56,174 bases of DNA from Neobacillus dielmonensis (lineage in GTDB: Bacteria; Bacillota; Bacilli; Bacillales; Cytobacillaceae): the NCBI RefSeq assembly GCF_000612665.1, contig NZ_HG942032.1, positions 1 to 56,174 of the forward strand, read 5' to 3'. Both the position numbers and the translations under genes were made by a program. This document shows, piece after piece, positions 9,662-18,891 of this stretch. Every line of letters starts with the position of its first letter. The first letter of the stretch is position 1. Under the pieces are notes generated by a model. It ran no database searches, was not told the origin of the DNA, and saw only the letters and a program-made list of their open reading frames with translations.

Positions 9662-9695
9662 AAAACCTTGCTGAGTGATTAGCAAGGTTTTCATT
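9662..9695. terminator. Bidirectional terminator between aroD and the HupE-like gene
   Basis: AAAACCTTGCT (9662-9672) pairs perfectly with AGCAAGGTTTT (9681-9691). Both flanks are rich in A on one side and T on the other, and it lies between two convergent genes. Confidence 0.88.
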
Positions 9696-9700
9696 ATTTA

Positions 9701-10837
9701 TTAACTAAACAATCGCTGTACAAGCCAAATGGCTCCTAAAACAAAGATAATAGCTGAACCGTAATTGACAAAGCCTCGATATTTCTTAATTGTTTGCAGT
9801 TTGAACAAAACTGGTACCAAGATTAAGACAATCAACAATTGGATTAATTCAATGCCAACATTAAAGTTTAGCAGCGCGATGGCTAATTCTGATTTAGGGA
9901 GATTCATTTCTTTTAAAATACTAGCAAATCCGAGTCCGTGAATTAAACCAAATAGAAAAGTAATTAACCATCTGAATTTTATTTCTTTCCTGAAAATATT
10001 TTCTATGGCTACATAACAAATACTTAAAGCAATAATAGATTCAACAAACTTTGATGGTAATTCAACAATTCCAAGAACTGATAACGTTAAAGTAATGCTA
10101 TGTGCAATTGTAAAGGCTGTAATTGTAGCAATATACTGTTTAATGGTCTGCTTTCTAATCAGTAGCGCTAATAGAAAAAGTAAATGGTCATAGCCAGTTA
10201 AAATATGTTCCATACCTAATGTTAGAAAGGATGCCCATGAAGAATTTGTTTGTTTAGATGGTGGCGCCTCTTGAGCTGTTTCATCACCAGGTTTCTGCTG
10301 TTGTTGTGTTTCAGCTAAACGCATGGCCCATTCGCGGTTGTTTCCGTGCAATACAGCCTCGCTGACTTGATCTCCATATTTTACTGCCAGAAAGTTGTTA
10401 TAACTGCTGGCATTTTGCCCTTCATAAAAAATGCCGTCTAGAAGTTTGACGGTTTGACCCACCTGGAAAGCTGGGTATATAAATTGAAGGGTAACCATTT
10501 CTTGGTCACCTTTTTGTTCCAGGGTTACCTTTTTTAGCTTCGATTCTTGCTGTTTTCCGTCGACTTCAAGAACGATACCATCCTCAACCCATTCTTGTAA
10601 TCTAAATTCTAGTTCCTTTAGTTCTTCTTTACTTAAAGTACCATCCTCGTTTTTATCCCCGCCAGCGCCTTCAATGACAGAAAGGGTGTCAATGGAAAAA
10701 TAAAGCTCTGTTTGTTTATCTGTGATGTTTATTGTCGTATAAGCTGCGCTTAATGCATGAGCATAGCTGAATTTTGGCAAACATAGTAAGGCGATAATTA
10801 ATATAGTATAAATTTTCCATAGATAAGATTCTTTCAT
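9701..10837 (-). CDS. HupE/UreJ-family membrane protein with an extracytoplasmic EF-hand-like loop
   Basis: The 378-residue product has a signal peptide (cleavage likely after FSYA), an extracytoplasmic N-terminal region of about 190 residues, and a C-terminal bundle of six or seven membrane helices. Conserved histidines lie in GMEHILTGYDHLLF, IAHSITL and FGLIHGLGFA, the hallmarks of HupE/UreJ_2 proteins, some of which move nickel or cobalt. In the soluble part DKNEDGTLSKEE fits the 12-residue EF-hand loop (D, N, D, G, L, E at the key places), so calcium binding is plausible. It is divergent from the large secreted phosphoesterase-like gene. Substrate unknown; the family call is good, the function is inference. 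Confidence 0.75.
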   Translation of the reverse strand: MKESYLWKIYTILIIALLCLPKFSYAHALSAAYTTINITDKQTELYFSIDTLSVIEGAGGDKNEDGTLSKEELKELEFRLQEWVEDGIVLEVDGKQQESKLKKVTLEQKGDQEMVTLQFIYPAFQVGQTVKLLDGIFYEGQNASSYNNFLAVKYGDQVSEAVLHGNNREWAMRLAETQQQQKPGDETAQEAPPSKQTNSSWASFLTLGMEHILTGYDHLLFLLALLIRKQTIKQYIATITAFTIAHSITLTLSVLGIVELPSKFVESIIALSICYVAIENIFRKEIKFRWLITFLFGLIHGLGFASILKEMNLPKSELAIALLNFNVGIELIQLLIVLILVPVLFKLQTIKKYRGFVNYGSAIIFVLGAIWLVQRLFS

Positions 10838-10910
10838 TCGATGTGTCCCCCTTAGCCGTCCAATTCAAATACTATTATAAAGGTTTTCTGTTAAGAAAAA
10901 ATAAATTTTC

Positions 10911-10960
10911 TTAATTATCTTTGTAAGGTAAATTTACACAAAATTTACTATATTAATAAA
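10911..10960 (+). promoter_or_regulatory. Possible PhoP-type direct repeats before the large secreted protein gene
   Basis: TTAATT (10911), TGTAAG (10922), TTTACA (10933), TTTACT (10944) and AATAAA (10955) start exactly 11 bp apart. B. subtilis PhoP binds TT(A/C/T)ACA-like repeats with 5-bp gaps, so this is a candidate Pho operator. Only two of the five units are good matches in very AT-rich DNA, so confidence is low. Confidence 0.35.
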
Positions 10961-11044
10961 AATAAAATTCTAAATCTACTAATTTTATGGTAAATTAAAG
11001 GTGTTTGACAATTTAGTACTTCGTTATATAAAAGGGGGAGGAAT

Positions 11045-14000
11045 ATGACGAAAAGGCGGGTAAAGAAGTATAGTTCACTAGCTTTAACAGCCCTACTGGT
11101 CAGCGGAACGTTTCTGCCGAATATGGCCGTTCCAGTGAAAGCTGCATCATTTGGAAACATTGTAATCAGCGAAGTTTACGGTGGTGGAGGCAACTCAGGA
11201 GCTACATACAAAAATGACTTTATAGAATTGTACAACCCGACAGATGAGGATATCAGTCTGGAGGGGTGGTCGGTGCAGTATGCTGCCGCTACAAAAGGGT
11301 TTTCAGGGAAAAACGATTTAAAAGGAACTATCAAGGCTCACGGATATGTTTTAATACAAGGGGCTAAGGGTTCGGGAGGAACTCTAGATTTACCTACACC
11401 CGACGTCTCAGGTAGTTTAAATTTGTCTGGTACGACTGGTAAAGTTGCTTTAGTCAAAAGTAATACTACTCTTATTTCCGGTAAAGATGATCCAAATGTT
11501 ATTGATTTTGTAGGTTTTGGTAAGGATGCAACAGAATATGAGGGAAATGGACCAACGCCTGCCCCATCAAATTCGACAAGTATTGAAAGAAAAGCAAACG
11601 ATGGTTCAGATCCCACCACTACAGATGGTGCTGGTAAAGGAAACGGTTGGGATGTTAATGATAATTCCACAGATTTTGTGGTTTCGTCTCCAAACCCTCA
11701 AAATTCCACTTCTGAAATTGAGCCTAAAATCGAGGAGCCGCCTGCACCTCCGGAAGAGGGAGTAACTCTTTTGAAGGATGTTCGGGCAAATGATGAGAAC
11801 GGGGAACCGGAATTGAAGGGTCAGACAGTAACCGTTGAGGGGACTGTTACGGTTGCTAACAATATTATCGGTTCAAAAACTTATTATATCCAAGACGCAA
11901 CTGGCGGCATAAATATATTTGGCAACAGCCAGGAAGTCACGGTTGGCCAAAAGGTGAGAATAACCGGAACTGTTGACTTTTACCGCGGTTTAACGGAGAT
12001 TACACCGACTTCTGTGGAAGTAAAAGGCGAAGGAGACTCCATTACTCCTAAAAGTATCTCCATAGCTGAACTCAATAACTATGCAACTGCCGAGCCAAAA
12101 GAAGGTATGTTGGTAACCGTTCAAGGTAAAGTCACTGACGTACCGGCTACTGCATCGGGTGGAGGCTATAACGTCACCCTAGAAGATGGAGGGAAAACAA
12201 CAACAGTAAGGGTCATGACGACTACTGGGATTGACACGGCCACCACATTAAAAGTGGGCAGCTCATATGTTATCACTGGGATAGCCAGTCAGTATGATTC
12301 CACCTCACCATATGATACGGGCTATCAAATATTTCCTCGTAATGATCAAGACGTTACTGAATACTTTGCTTTGTCTTTATCACATGATCCGTTAACTACA
12401 GTTTATACGGGCAATAATGCCAAATTTAAAGTTACCGCAGAAGGTGCAGATGCCGTCACAGTTTATTATCGTGAAAAGGGAGCATCATCCTATAGCTCTT
12501 TAGAAATGAGTAAAGGGGAACAAAACCAGTACACCGCTGTTTTACCAACCGCTTCAGTACCACAAAATGGTTTTGAGTATTATATTAAAGCAGTTAATAA
12601 GTCTGAAACCAAAACAGCAGGAACGGCCGAACAGCCATACAGCGTTCAAGTTACTGCTGACACATTTGCACCGGTGTTGAGCGGGTTCCAACCAGCGAAT
12701 AACTCAATCGTTGAAACAACCTTGCCGGAAATCAGCTTTTTGGTAGATGAGCCAAGCGGTCTAGACGAATCAAAACTATCTATTAAACTGGATAATGAGG
12801 AAGTCCACCAAAAAGCCATTGTTTCGGAACAGCAAGTACAACTTACCTTAGACAGTCCGTTGTCTTACGGCAAGCATACTGTTGTTGTAGAAGCGTGGGA
12901 CACAAAAGGAAATCTCGGTACAGCAAATTGGTCGTTTGAAGTATCAGAGCCTTTTACGGGTGGAAATCATTATCGAGGCACAACCCATAACCATACAAAC
13001 ATCTCTCATGATGGTGCAGGTACACCAGAGGATGCACTAAAAGCAGGTATAGCACATGGTTATGATTGGTTTGCTTTCTCGGACCATTCACACGATATTG
13101 ATGCTGATTTGGCTGGAAAGGATACCGTCGATCATAACGGCATGCCGGAAAGAACAGGCGGATCCGACTGGCAGACTACAAAGAATTTGGCCAAGCAGTA
13201 TACAAATGATGACTTTGTGGTATTCCCAGCCTTTGAAATGACATCAACGACTTGGGGACACTCCAACGTTTTTGGTACTGATAACTTTATTGACCGTAAA
13301 ATCAACAATGGCAAGTATCAGGATTTGAATCAGTATTATGCATGGGTATTGACCTATGATAATATCACGGCACAATTCAACCATCCAGATATGTCTACCA
13401 ACGCATTTAATAACTTTATGCCTTACGATCAAAATGTAGACAAGCTGTTTACCATGTTTGAAGTAGGGAATGGTTCCGGTCATTATGAGTATGCCAACGC
13501 CGAGAAGAAATATTTCAGTGCGCTGGATTTAGGCTGGCATGTTGCTCCAACTTACGGCGAGGACAACCATGAAGGTACTTGGGGACAAACCCTGAACAGA
13601 ACGGTTATCGTTTCTAAAGACTTAAAACAGGAATCCTTATTGCATTCGATGCAAAACATGCGGGTTTACATGGAAGAAGATCCTAACTTTATGCTGGATG
13701 TTACGGCAAATGGCCAATATATGGGTTCCATTATTGACAGTAAATCTTTACAATTTGACATCAAAGGATCTGATTCAGTAGCTGAATCCAATGCTCTTCC
13801 TGAGTACAATTTCCTTCCGGATGACTATAAGTCTAATGACCAAATTAAAAAAGTAGAATTAATAACCAACGGATTAAAGGTGGTAGATTCTATCGAGCCA
13901 ATGACCAAAGAATTTACATGGAATCCTTCGGTTACTGTGACCGGCGGACAGCAATGGTTTGTTGTGAAAGTCACTCAGATGGACGGGGAACAAATTTATT

Positions 14001-16324
14001 CGTCGCCAATTTGGACAAAAGAGCAGGATGTGGACGTGCGTGTCAGCGGGTTGGAAGTTGCCGGTGATGCTATTGTATCGGGTAATCCTGCAACGCTTGA
14101 AGCTGGCATAAGCAACCTTGGTAAGACAGAGCAGACTAATTTAACTGTAAAGTTCTATTATGATGAGGTTAATGACAGCAATTTAATCGGGACTGGCAAG
14201 ATTGATAAGCTAGCTCCTAAAGGTGTTGGCAAAGCCAGTGTTGTCTGGGAGAAACCAATTGAAGGTCAGCATACTCTCATTGCAGTTGTGAATACACCGC
14301 AAGGGGACAGTCCAGAAGATAACAAGTTTAACAAGCAAGTAAATATTAAAAAATCTCTAGGTAAAACGGTCATGATTGATGCTGCTCATAAGAATGAGAA
14401 TACATCTACAGACCCTGGCACCTACAAAAATAACTTCACTGCCTTTACCAAGCTGGTACAACGTGAAGGATATACAGTGGTAGAAAACAAGCAGCCGCTG
14501 ACAGAGGATATCTTAAAAGATGTAAGTGTCTTAGTAATGACCCATCCAGAGATAGATTTAACTCAAGCCGAAAATGATGCAGTGGCCAATTTTGTTAAAA
14601 ATGGCGGTTCATTGTTCCTGACAGATAAAAGTAATTATAACAATGAATCAACCATTAACAATGACTTGCTTCTGGGAATGGGTTCAACCATTCAATTTAA
14701 CAACGATGGCATATATGATGACACGAAGGAAGGAAACTTCTGGTCCGATCCGTTGAAATCAAAATTTGCTGTCCGGCTTCATGTGAAACCGGTAAAAAAC
14801 TATATCACTGACCGTGCCGACACCATCGAGTATTACAGCGGTGCAAGCTTAGAAAAAATAGGTCACCAGCCTTTAACGGACAGTGACACCGTTACAATAA
14901 TAGCCAGCGGCAACGAAACCACTTACCAAGTAAGTGTCAAACAAGGCTACGTCTATGACGATGTTTCTGATGACCATGGTGGTACAGCTATACCAGCCAT
15001 TGCGTCTGAGACGATTGGAAAAGGACGTATTGTTATTTCAGGTATGAATTTCATGAATGATAAGCAACTGGATGAGTCTTTCAACCCTAAAGGCAACGAC
15101 GAAGTAGCCCTTAATGCTGTCAATTGGCTCGCAGACCGTGGAACAACGATTACCAACATTGCTGAAGCCCGCAAATTGGCAGATGATACTGAAGTAGTGG
15201 TAGAAGGAACAGTAACCACAGCTGCCGGCGTTTTCTTTGATGCCTTCTATGTGCAGGATGAAACTGGAGGTATTATGGCCTTCAACGAAGTTCCTGAGGG
15301 TACATTAAAAGAAGGTGACAGGGTACGGATATACGGTCATCTAAAAACCTTTGAAAATAACAAAGAATTAGAGTTCAGTAAGTTTGACCAAGATGTCATC
15401 AAATTGGGAAGCGTTGACCCTGTAGAGCCGAAAGTAGTTACAACTAAGGAAGCCACATCAGATACAAACAAAGGGCTGCTAGTGAAGGTACAGGGAAAAG
15501 TGGTATCCCAGTTCGATGCAAATTCCTACGTCATTAATGATGGCTCTGGAGACGTACTAGTCTTTACTGACGGATATATTGTCAACCAAAGCGGACCAGT
15601 ACCTGATTTGAAGATTGGGGATACGCTGCAGGCTGTTGGTCTATCTGGTTCCTTTGGACAAGGCGATCGAATCCGGGTTAGAAATACAAAAGAGTTGGCC
15701 AAGCTGGATGTTACCGCACCAGTTACGACAGTTGCTGTAAATCCGGGTGAGCCAACCGGAAAAAATGGCTGGTATACTTCAAATGTATCTCTGGAACTCA
15801 CTGCCAGTGATGATATGTCTGGTGTCCAAGGTATACAATATCGAATCAACAGCGGAGATTGGACAGACTATTCCGATATCATAGAGTTAACCAAAGATGG
15901 CCAATATACGATAGAGTATCGAAGTAAGGATGCTGCAGGGAACTCAGAGGATTCAAAGTCAGTAGTAATCAAGATTGATAAGACTGCTCCGACAATCGTT
16001 GTTTCTGTTGACCAACCTGTTCTGCATGTTCCAAATCATAAGATGGTAGATATTAACGCCTTGGTAAAGGATAACGATAATACATCAGGGATAGCGTCGG
16101 TAGTACTAAAAGCAATAGAGATTAATGAAGAAAATGCAAGTCTAAATGATATCCAAAATGCCGATTATGGAACGTTGGATACATTATTTAGCCTTCGTGC
16201 CGAAAGAAACGGTTATGGTAATGGACGGACATATACCATTACGTATGTAGCAACAGACATGGCCGGAAATACGGCTGAAGGGAAGACAACTGTGTTTGTA
16301 CCAAAGGGTAATTCTGGAAAGTAA
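11045..16324 (+). CDS. Very large secreted multidomain protein: lamin-tail, OB folds and PHP/CehA phosphoesterase domain
   Basis: The product has 1759 residues and a signal peptide (cleavage near KAA, residue 33-35). In order it shows a lamin-tail domain (about 35-220), two YhcR-type OB folds (240-340, 343-435), two Ig-like regions (438-640), and a PHP/CehA metal-dependent domain (about 641-960). Then come a CARDB-type domain (1000-1100), a region resembling GATase/DUF4350 (1106-1365), two more OB folds (1369-1555), an OmpL47-type repeat (1555-1645) and a last Ig-like domain. PHP metal ligands are visible: H648, H650, D680, H681, E731, H739. No LPXTG motif or C-terminal membrane anchor is seen, so it is probably released or held by wall contacts. 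The architecture suggests an extracellular nuclease or phosphodiesterase acting on DNA or another phosphate polymer; activity is inferred. It starts after AGGGGGAGG. Confidence 0.82.
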   Translation: MTKRRVKKYSSLALTALLVSGTFLPNMAVPVKAASFGNIVISEVYGGGGNSGATYKNDFIELYNPTDEDISLEGWSVQYAAATKGFSGKNDLKGTIKAHGYVLIQGAKGSGGTLDLPTPDVSGSLNLSGTTGKVALVKSNTTLISGKDDPNVIDFVGFGKDATEYEGNGPTPAPSNSTSIERKANDGSDPTTTDGAGKGNGWDVNDNSTDFVVSSPNPQNSTSEIEPKIEEPPAPPEEGVTLLKDVRANDENGEPELKGQTVTVEGTVTVANNIIGSKTYYIQDATGGINIFGNSQEVTVGQKVRITGTVDFYRGLTEITPTSVEVKGEGDSITPKSISIAELNNYATAEPKEGMLVTVQGKVTDVPATASGGGYNVTLEDGGKTTTVRVMTTTGIDTATTLKVGSSYVITGIASQYDSTSPYDTGYQIFPRNDQDVTEYFALSLSHDPLTTVYTGNNAKFKVTAEGADAVTVYYREKGASSYSSLEMSKGEQNQYTAVLPTASVPQNGFEYYIKAVNKSETKTAGTAEQPYSVQVTADTFAPVLSGFQPANNSIVETTLPEISFLVDEPSGLDESKLSIKLDNEEVHQKAIVSEQQVQLTLDSPLSYGKHTVVVEAWDTKGNLGTANWSFEVSEPFTGGNHYRGTTHNHTNISHDGAGTPEDALKAGIAHGYDWFAFSDHSHDIDADLAGKDTVDHNGMPERTGGSDWQTTKNLAKQYTNDDFVVFPAFEMTSTTWGHSNVFGTDNFIDRKINNGKYQDLNQYYAWVLTYDNITAQFNHPDMSTNAFNNFMPYDQNVDKLFTMFEVGNGSGHYEYANAEKKYFSALDLGWHVAPTYGEDNHEGTWGQTLNRTVIVSKDLKQESLLHSMQNMRVYMEEDPNFMLDVTANGQYMGSIIDSKSLQFDIKGSDSVAESNALPEYNFLPDDYKSNDQIKKVELITNGLKVVDSIEPMTKEFTWNPSVTVTGGQQWFVVKVTQMDGEQIYSSPIWTKEQDVDVRVSGLEVAGDAIVSGNPATLEAGISNLGKTEQTNLTVKFYYDEVNDSNLIGTGKIDKLAPKGVGKASVVWEKPIEGQHTLIAVVNTPQGDSPEDNKFNKQVNIKKSLGKTVMIDAAHKNENTSTDPGTYKNNFTAFTKLVQREGYTVVENKQPLTEDILKDVSVLVMTHPEIDLTQAENDAVANFVKNGGSLFLTDKSNYNNESTINNDLLLGMGSTIQFNNDGIYDDTKEGNFWSDPLKSKFAVRLHVKPVKNYITDRADTIEYYSGASLEKIGHQPLTDSDTVTIIASGNETTYQVSVKQGYVYDDVSDDHGGTAIPAIASETIGKGRIVISGMNFMNDKQLDESFNPKGNDEVALNAVNWLADRGTTITNIAEARKLADDTEVVVEGTVTTAAGVFFDAFYVQDETGGIMAFNEVPEGTLKEGDRVRIYGHLKTFENNKELEFSKFDQDVIKLGSVDPVEPKVVTTKEATSDTNKGLLVKVQGKVVSQFDANSYVINDGSGDVLVFTDGYIVNQSGPVPDLKIGDTLQAVGLSGSFGQGDRIRVRNTKELAKLDVTAPVTTVAVNPGEPTGKNGWYTSNVSLELTASDDMSGVQGIQYRINSGDWTDYSDIIELTKDGQYTIEYRSKDAAGNSEDSKSVVIKIDKTAPTIVVSVDQPVLHVPNHKMVDINALVKDNDNTSGIASVVLKAIEINEENASLNDIQNADYGTLDTLFSLRAERNGYGNGRTYTITYVATDMAGNTAEGKTTVFVPKGNSGK

Positions 16325-16337
16325 ACCCACAAACGTC

Positions 16338-16386
16338 CTGGTTCTCATAGAAGCGCGAATCGCTTTATGGGAACCAGTTTTTTTTA
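16338..16386 (+). terminator. Terminator after the large secreted protein gene
   Basis: CTGGTTC (16338-16344) with inner AGCG pairs with CGCT and GAACCAG (ends 16378), followed by eight T. Confidence 0.88.
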
Positions 16387-16482
16387 TTAGGTCTGAGTAT
16401 TATAATTACCAAATATAAGTAAACGCTTACAATATTAAAATTAGAAATTATTCGATATAACCTGAAAATTGCTATATTTTTG

Positions 16483-16520
16483 GTTGAATAATTATTTGTT
16501 AATATGTATAATAATTCATT
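16483..16520 (+). promoter_or_regulatory. argC promoter with two tandem ARG boxes
   Basis: The sigma-A promoter is TTGAAT (16484-16489), 17 bp, TATAAT (16507-16512). Two 18-bp ARG boxes lie on it. The proximal one, 16503-16520 (TATGTATAATAATTCATT), fits the B. subtilis pattern WNTGNATWWWWATNCANW at every position. The distal one, 16483-16500, deviates at three. They are separated by 2 bp. Binding of the arginine repressor (ArgR/AhrC) would cover both promoter elements, so strong repression by arginine is expected. Confidence 0.85.
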
Positions 16521-16546
16521 ATGAGGAACACAGGAGATGACAATAA

Positions 16547-17584
16547 ATGAAAGCTGCAGTAGTTGGAGGTACAGGGTATGGCGCCATTGAGCTAATCAGG
16601 CTGATCCATAAGCACCCATACCTCGAAGTGGGAACCGTTGTTTCCAATTCACAGGCTGGAAACAAGTTTAGCGACAGTTATCCTCATCTTTCAGGGATTG
16701 TTGAACAGCCACTTGAAAAATTCGATGCCGAAGCTCTTTCTAAAAACAACGATGTAGTGTTTCTTGCTACCCCGTCAGGTGTAAGCCGTAATCTAGTACC
16801 GCAGTTGTTGGAGAACGGGATAAAGTGTATCGACCTATCAGGTGATTTTCGCCTCAGGTCGTCGGAAGAGTATCAAACCTGGTATAAGCATTCACCAGCA
16901 GATGAGCAATACCTGAAACAAGCGGTTTACGGCCTAAGTGAGATATATAGTGAAAAAATAAAAACAACGGCATTAATCGCCAATCCTGGCTGTTACCCAA
17001 CAGCTTCGACCCTGGGATTAATACCGATTTTAAAAACAAATCTGGCAGACTATCAGTCTATTGTTATAGATGCAAAATCAGGTGTATCGGGAGCGGGCAG
17101 AGGACTCTCTTTAACTTCCCATTATGCCGAGATTAATGAAAACTTAAAAGCTTATAAACTCGGTGCCCACCAGCATATACCCGAGATTGAGCAAGTATTG
17201 GCAGACGAGGCAGGAGAACCGATTACCGTTACATTTACAACCCACTTGGTGCCAATGACAAGAGGGATTATGTGCACTATTTATGTCAGGTTAACTGACA
17301 AAATATCAGCTGAAGAAATTAGTGAAATCTACACCGAATTTTATAAAAATCACCCATTTGTAAGGATTAGGCCACTTGGTTCAGTTCCTGCCACCAAAGA
17401 GGTTTGGGGGACTAATTATTGCGATATCGGTCTCCATGTAGACCCGCGAACCAATCGCCTAACGATAATTTCCGTAATAGATAATTTGATGAAAGGTGCA
17501 GCCGGGCAGGCCATCCAAAATCTAAACTTGATGAATAACTGGGATGTCAGGACAGGGCTGAATGACATACCAATATATCCATAG
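16547..17584 (+). CDS. argC: N-acetyl-gamma-glutamyl-phosphate reductase
   Basis: The 345-residue product reduces N-acetylglutamyl phosphate to the semialdehyde with NADPH, the third step of arginine synthesis. The Rossmann motif GGTGYGAIELIRL is at the N-terminus, and the active-site cysteine lies in ANPGCYPTAS. HLVPMTRGI and the AGRGLS segment are typical of ArgC. The ATG follows AGGAGATGACAATAA. It is the first gene of the argCJBD-carAB-argF operon and its expression is set by the ARG boxes upstream. Confidence 0.95.
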   Translation: MKAAVVGGTGYGAIELIRLIHKHPYLEVGTVVSNSQAGNKFSDSYPHLSGIVEQPLEKFDAEALSKNNDVVFLATPSGVSRNLVPQLLENGIKCIDLSGDFRLRSSEEYQTWYKHSPADEQYLKQAVYGLSEIYSEKIKTTALIANPGCYPTASTLGLIPILKTNLADYQSIVIDAKSGVSGAGRGLSLTSHYAEINENLKAYKLGAHQHIPEIEQVLADEAGEPITVTFTTHLVPMTRGIMCTIYVRLTDKISAEEISEIYTEFYKNHPFVRIRPLGSVPATKEVWGTNYCDIGLHVDPRTNRLTIISVIDNLMKGAAGQAIQNLNLMNNWDVRTGLNDIPIYP

Positions 17585-17652
17585 GCGAAAATAATGAAAT
17601 GACTAGAAAACTAGTTTTAAAGATCAACAGGGAACCGTAGGGGGTAGTTAAA

Positions 17653-18879
17653 ATGCAGGCAACAACATCGAAAGAAATCGTAGTACTAGATAAAGAAAGT
17701 GTCACATTGCCACAAGGGTTCAAGGCCGGAGGGGTACATTGCGGTATAAAGCGAAAGAGAATGGACCTGGGGTATATCGTATCAGATGTTCCTGCAGCTG
17801 TAGCTGGGGTTTATACAACAAATTTATTTCAGGCAGCCCCGTTGTTGGTGACCCAGGAAAGCATTGCCAAGGAAAATAAAATTCAAGCAATCATCGTAAA
17901 TTCTGGGAATGCCAACGCCTGTACGGGAGAACAGGGGATAAAAGATGCCTATGAGATGCAAAAGGAATTCGCTTGCCAGCTAGGAATCCAAGAACATCTG
18001 GTTGCCGTTACCTCCACCGGGGTCATAGGCGAACTTTTGCCAATGGATAAAGTGAAAGCCGGAATCCAACAAATTCTTGCTAGCGAAAATGAAAATGAAA
18101 CACTTTTTAAGGAAGCGATCTTAACAACAGATACTTGCACGAAACAAATTGCCGTTCAAGTGAAAATAGATGGAAAAACCATCAGCATTGGCGGTGCTGC
18201 CAAAGGGTCTGGAATGATTCATCCTAATATGGCAACGATGCTTGGATTCGTGACAACAGATGCGAATATAGCTCACGAGGACTTGTTGGCAGCCTTAAAG
18301 GATGTAACCAATAAAACCTTTAATATGATAACCGTCGATGGAGATACAAGCACAAATGATATGGTTTTAGTTATGGCAAATGGATTGGCCGGAAATGACC
18401 AGCTTACGAGCAACCATCCAGATTGGGATATCTTCAAAACAGGGCTGCAAATTGTTTGCGAGGCACTTGCAAAAGATATAGCCCGCGACGGTGAAGGAGC
18501 GACCAAACTGGTGGAAGTACAAGTTAACGGAGCCAACTCCTTCGAGGATGCAAGAGCGGTCGGCAAAGCGATTATCTCTTCGAATCTTGTGAAAACAGCC
18601 ATTTACGGAACAGACCCGAACTGGGGGAGAATTGTCACAGCCATCGGGTATAGCGGAATAAAACTTAATCCAAGCAACATTAAAGTCGGTTTGGGACCCT
18701 ATAACGTATTTGAAAACGGACTGCCTTGCCCAATAGTGGAAGACGAAGTGAAGGAATATTTGGAGTTAGATACGATAAAGATTACGGTTGAGTTAAATCA
18801 GGGTGACCAGAGTGCAACGGCCTGGGGATGCGATTTAACCTATGATTATGTCAAGATCAACGCATCCTACCGCACGTAA
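17653..18879 (+). CDS. argJ: Bifunctional ornithine acetyltransferase/N-acetylglutamate synthase
   Basis: The 408-residue proenzyme recycles the acetyl group from N-acetylornithine to glutamate. The self-cleavage site lies in HPNMATMLGF, with the nucleophilic Thr near residue 195. Cleavage before it gives alpha and beta chains. Other hallmarks are NSGNANACTG and GTDPNWGRI. Whether it is bifunctional or only recycles acetyl groups cannot be told from sequence alone. There is no argA in the window, which favours bifunctionality. The start follows GGGGGTAG. Confidence 0.94.
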   Translation: MQATTSKEIVVLDKESVTLPQGFKAGGVHCGIKRKRMDLGYIVSDVPAAVAGVYTTNLFQAAPLLVTQESIAKENKIQAIIVNSGNANACTGEQGIKDAYEMQKEFACQLGIQEHLVAVTSTGVIGELLPMDKVKAGIQQILASENENETLFKEAILTTDTCTKQIAVQVKIDGKTISIGGAAKGSGMIHPNMATMLGFVTTDANIAHEDLLAALKDVTNKTFNMITVDGDTSTNDMVLVMANGLAGNDQLTSNHPDWDIFKTGLQIVCEALAKDIARDGEGATKLVEVQVNGANSFEDARAVGKAIISSNLVKTAIYGTDPNWGRIVTAIGYSGIKLNPSNIKVGLGPYNVFENGLPCPIVEDEVKEYLELDTIKITVELNQGDQSATAWGCDLTYDYVKINASYRT

Positions 18880-18891
18880 GGAGGAAGACAA

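Noticed and set aside
11005..11032. TTGACA-16 bp-TATAAA as promoter of the large secreted protein gene
   Set aside because: It would start transcription inside the AGGGGGAGG ribosome site, leaving it non-functional. The true start is probably further upstream.
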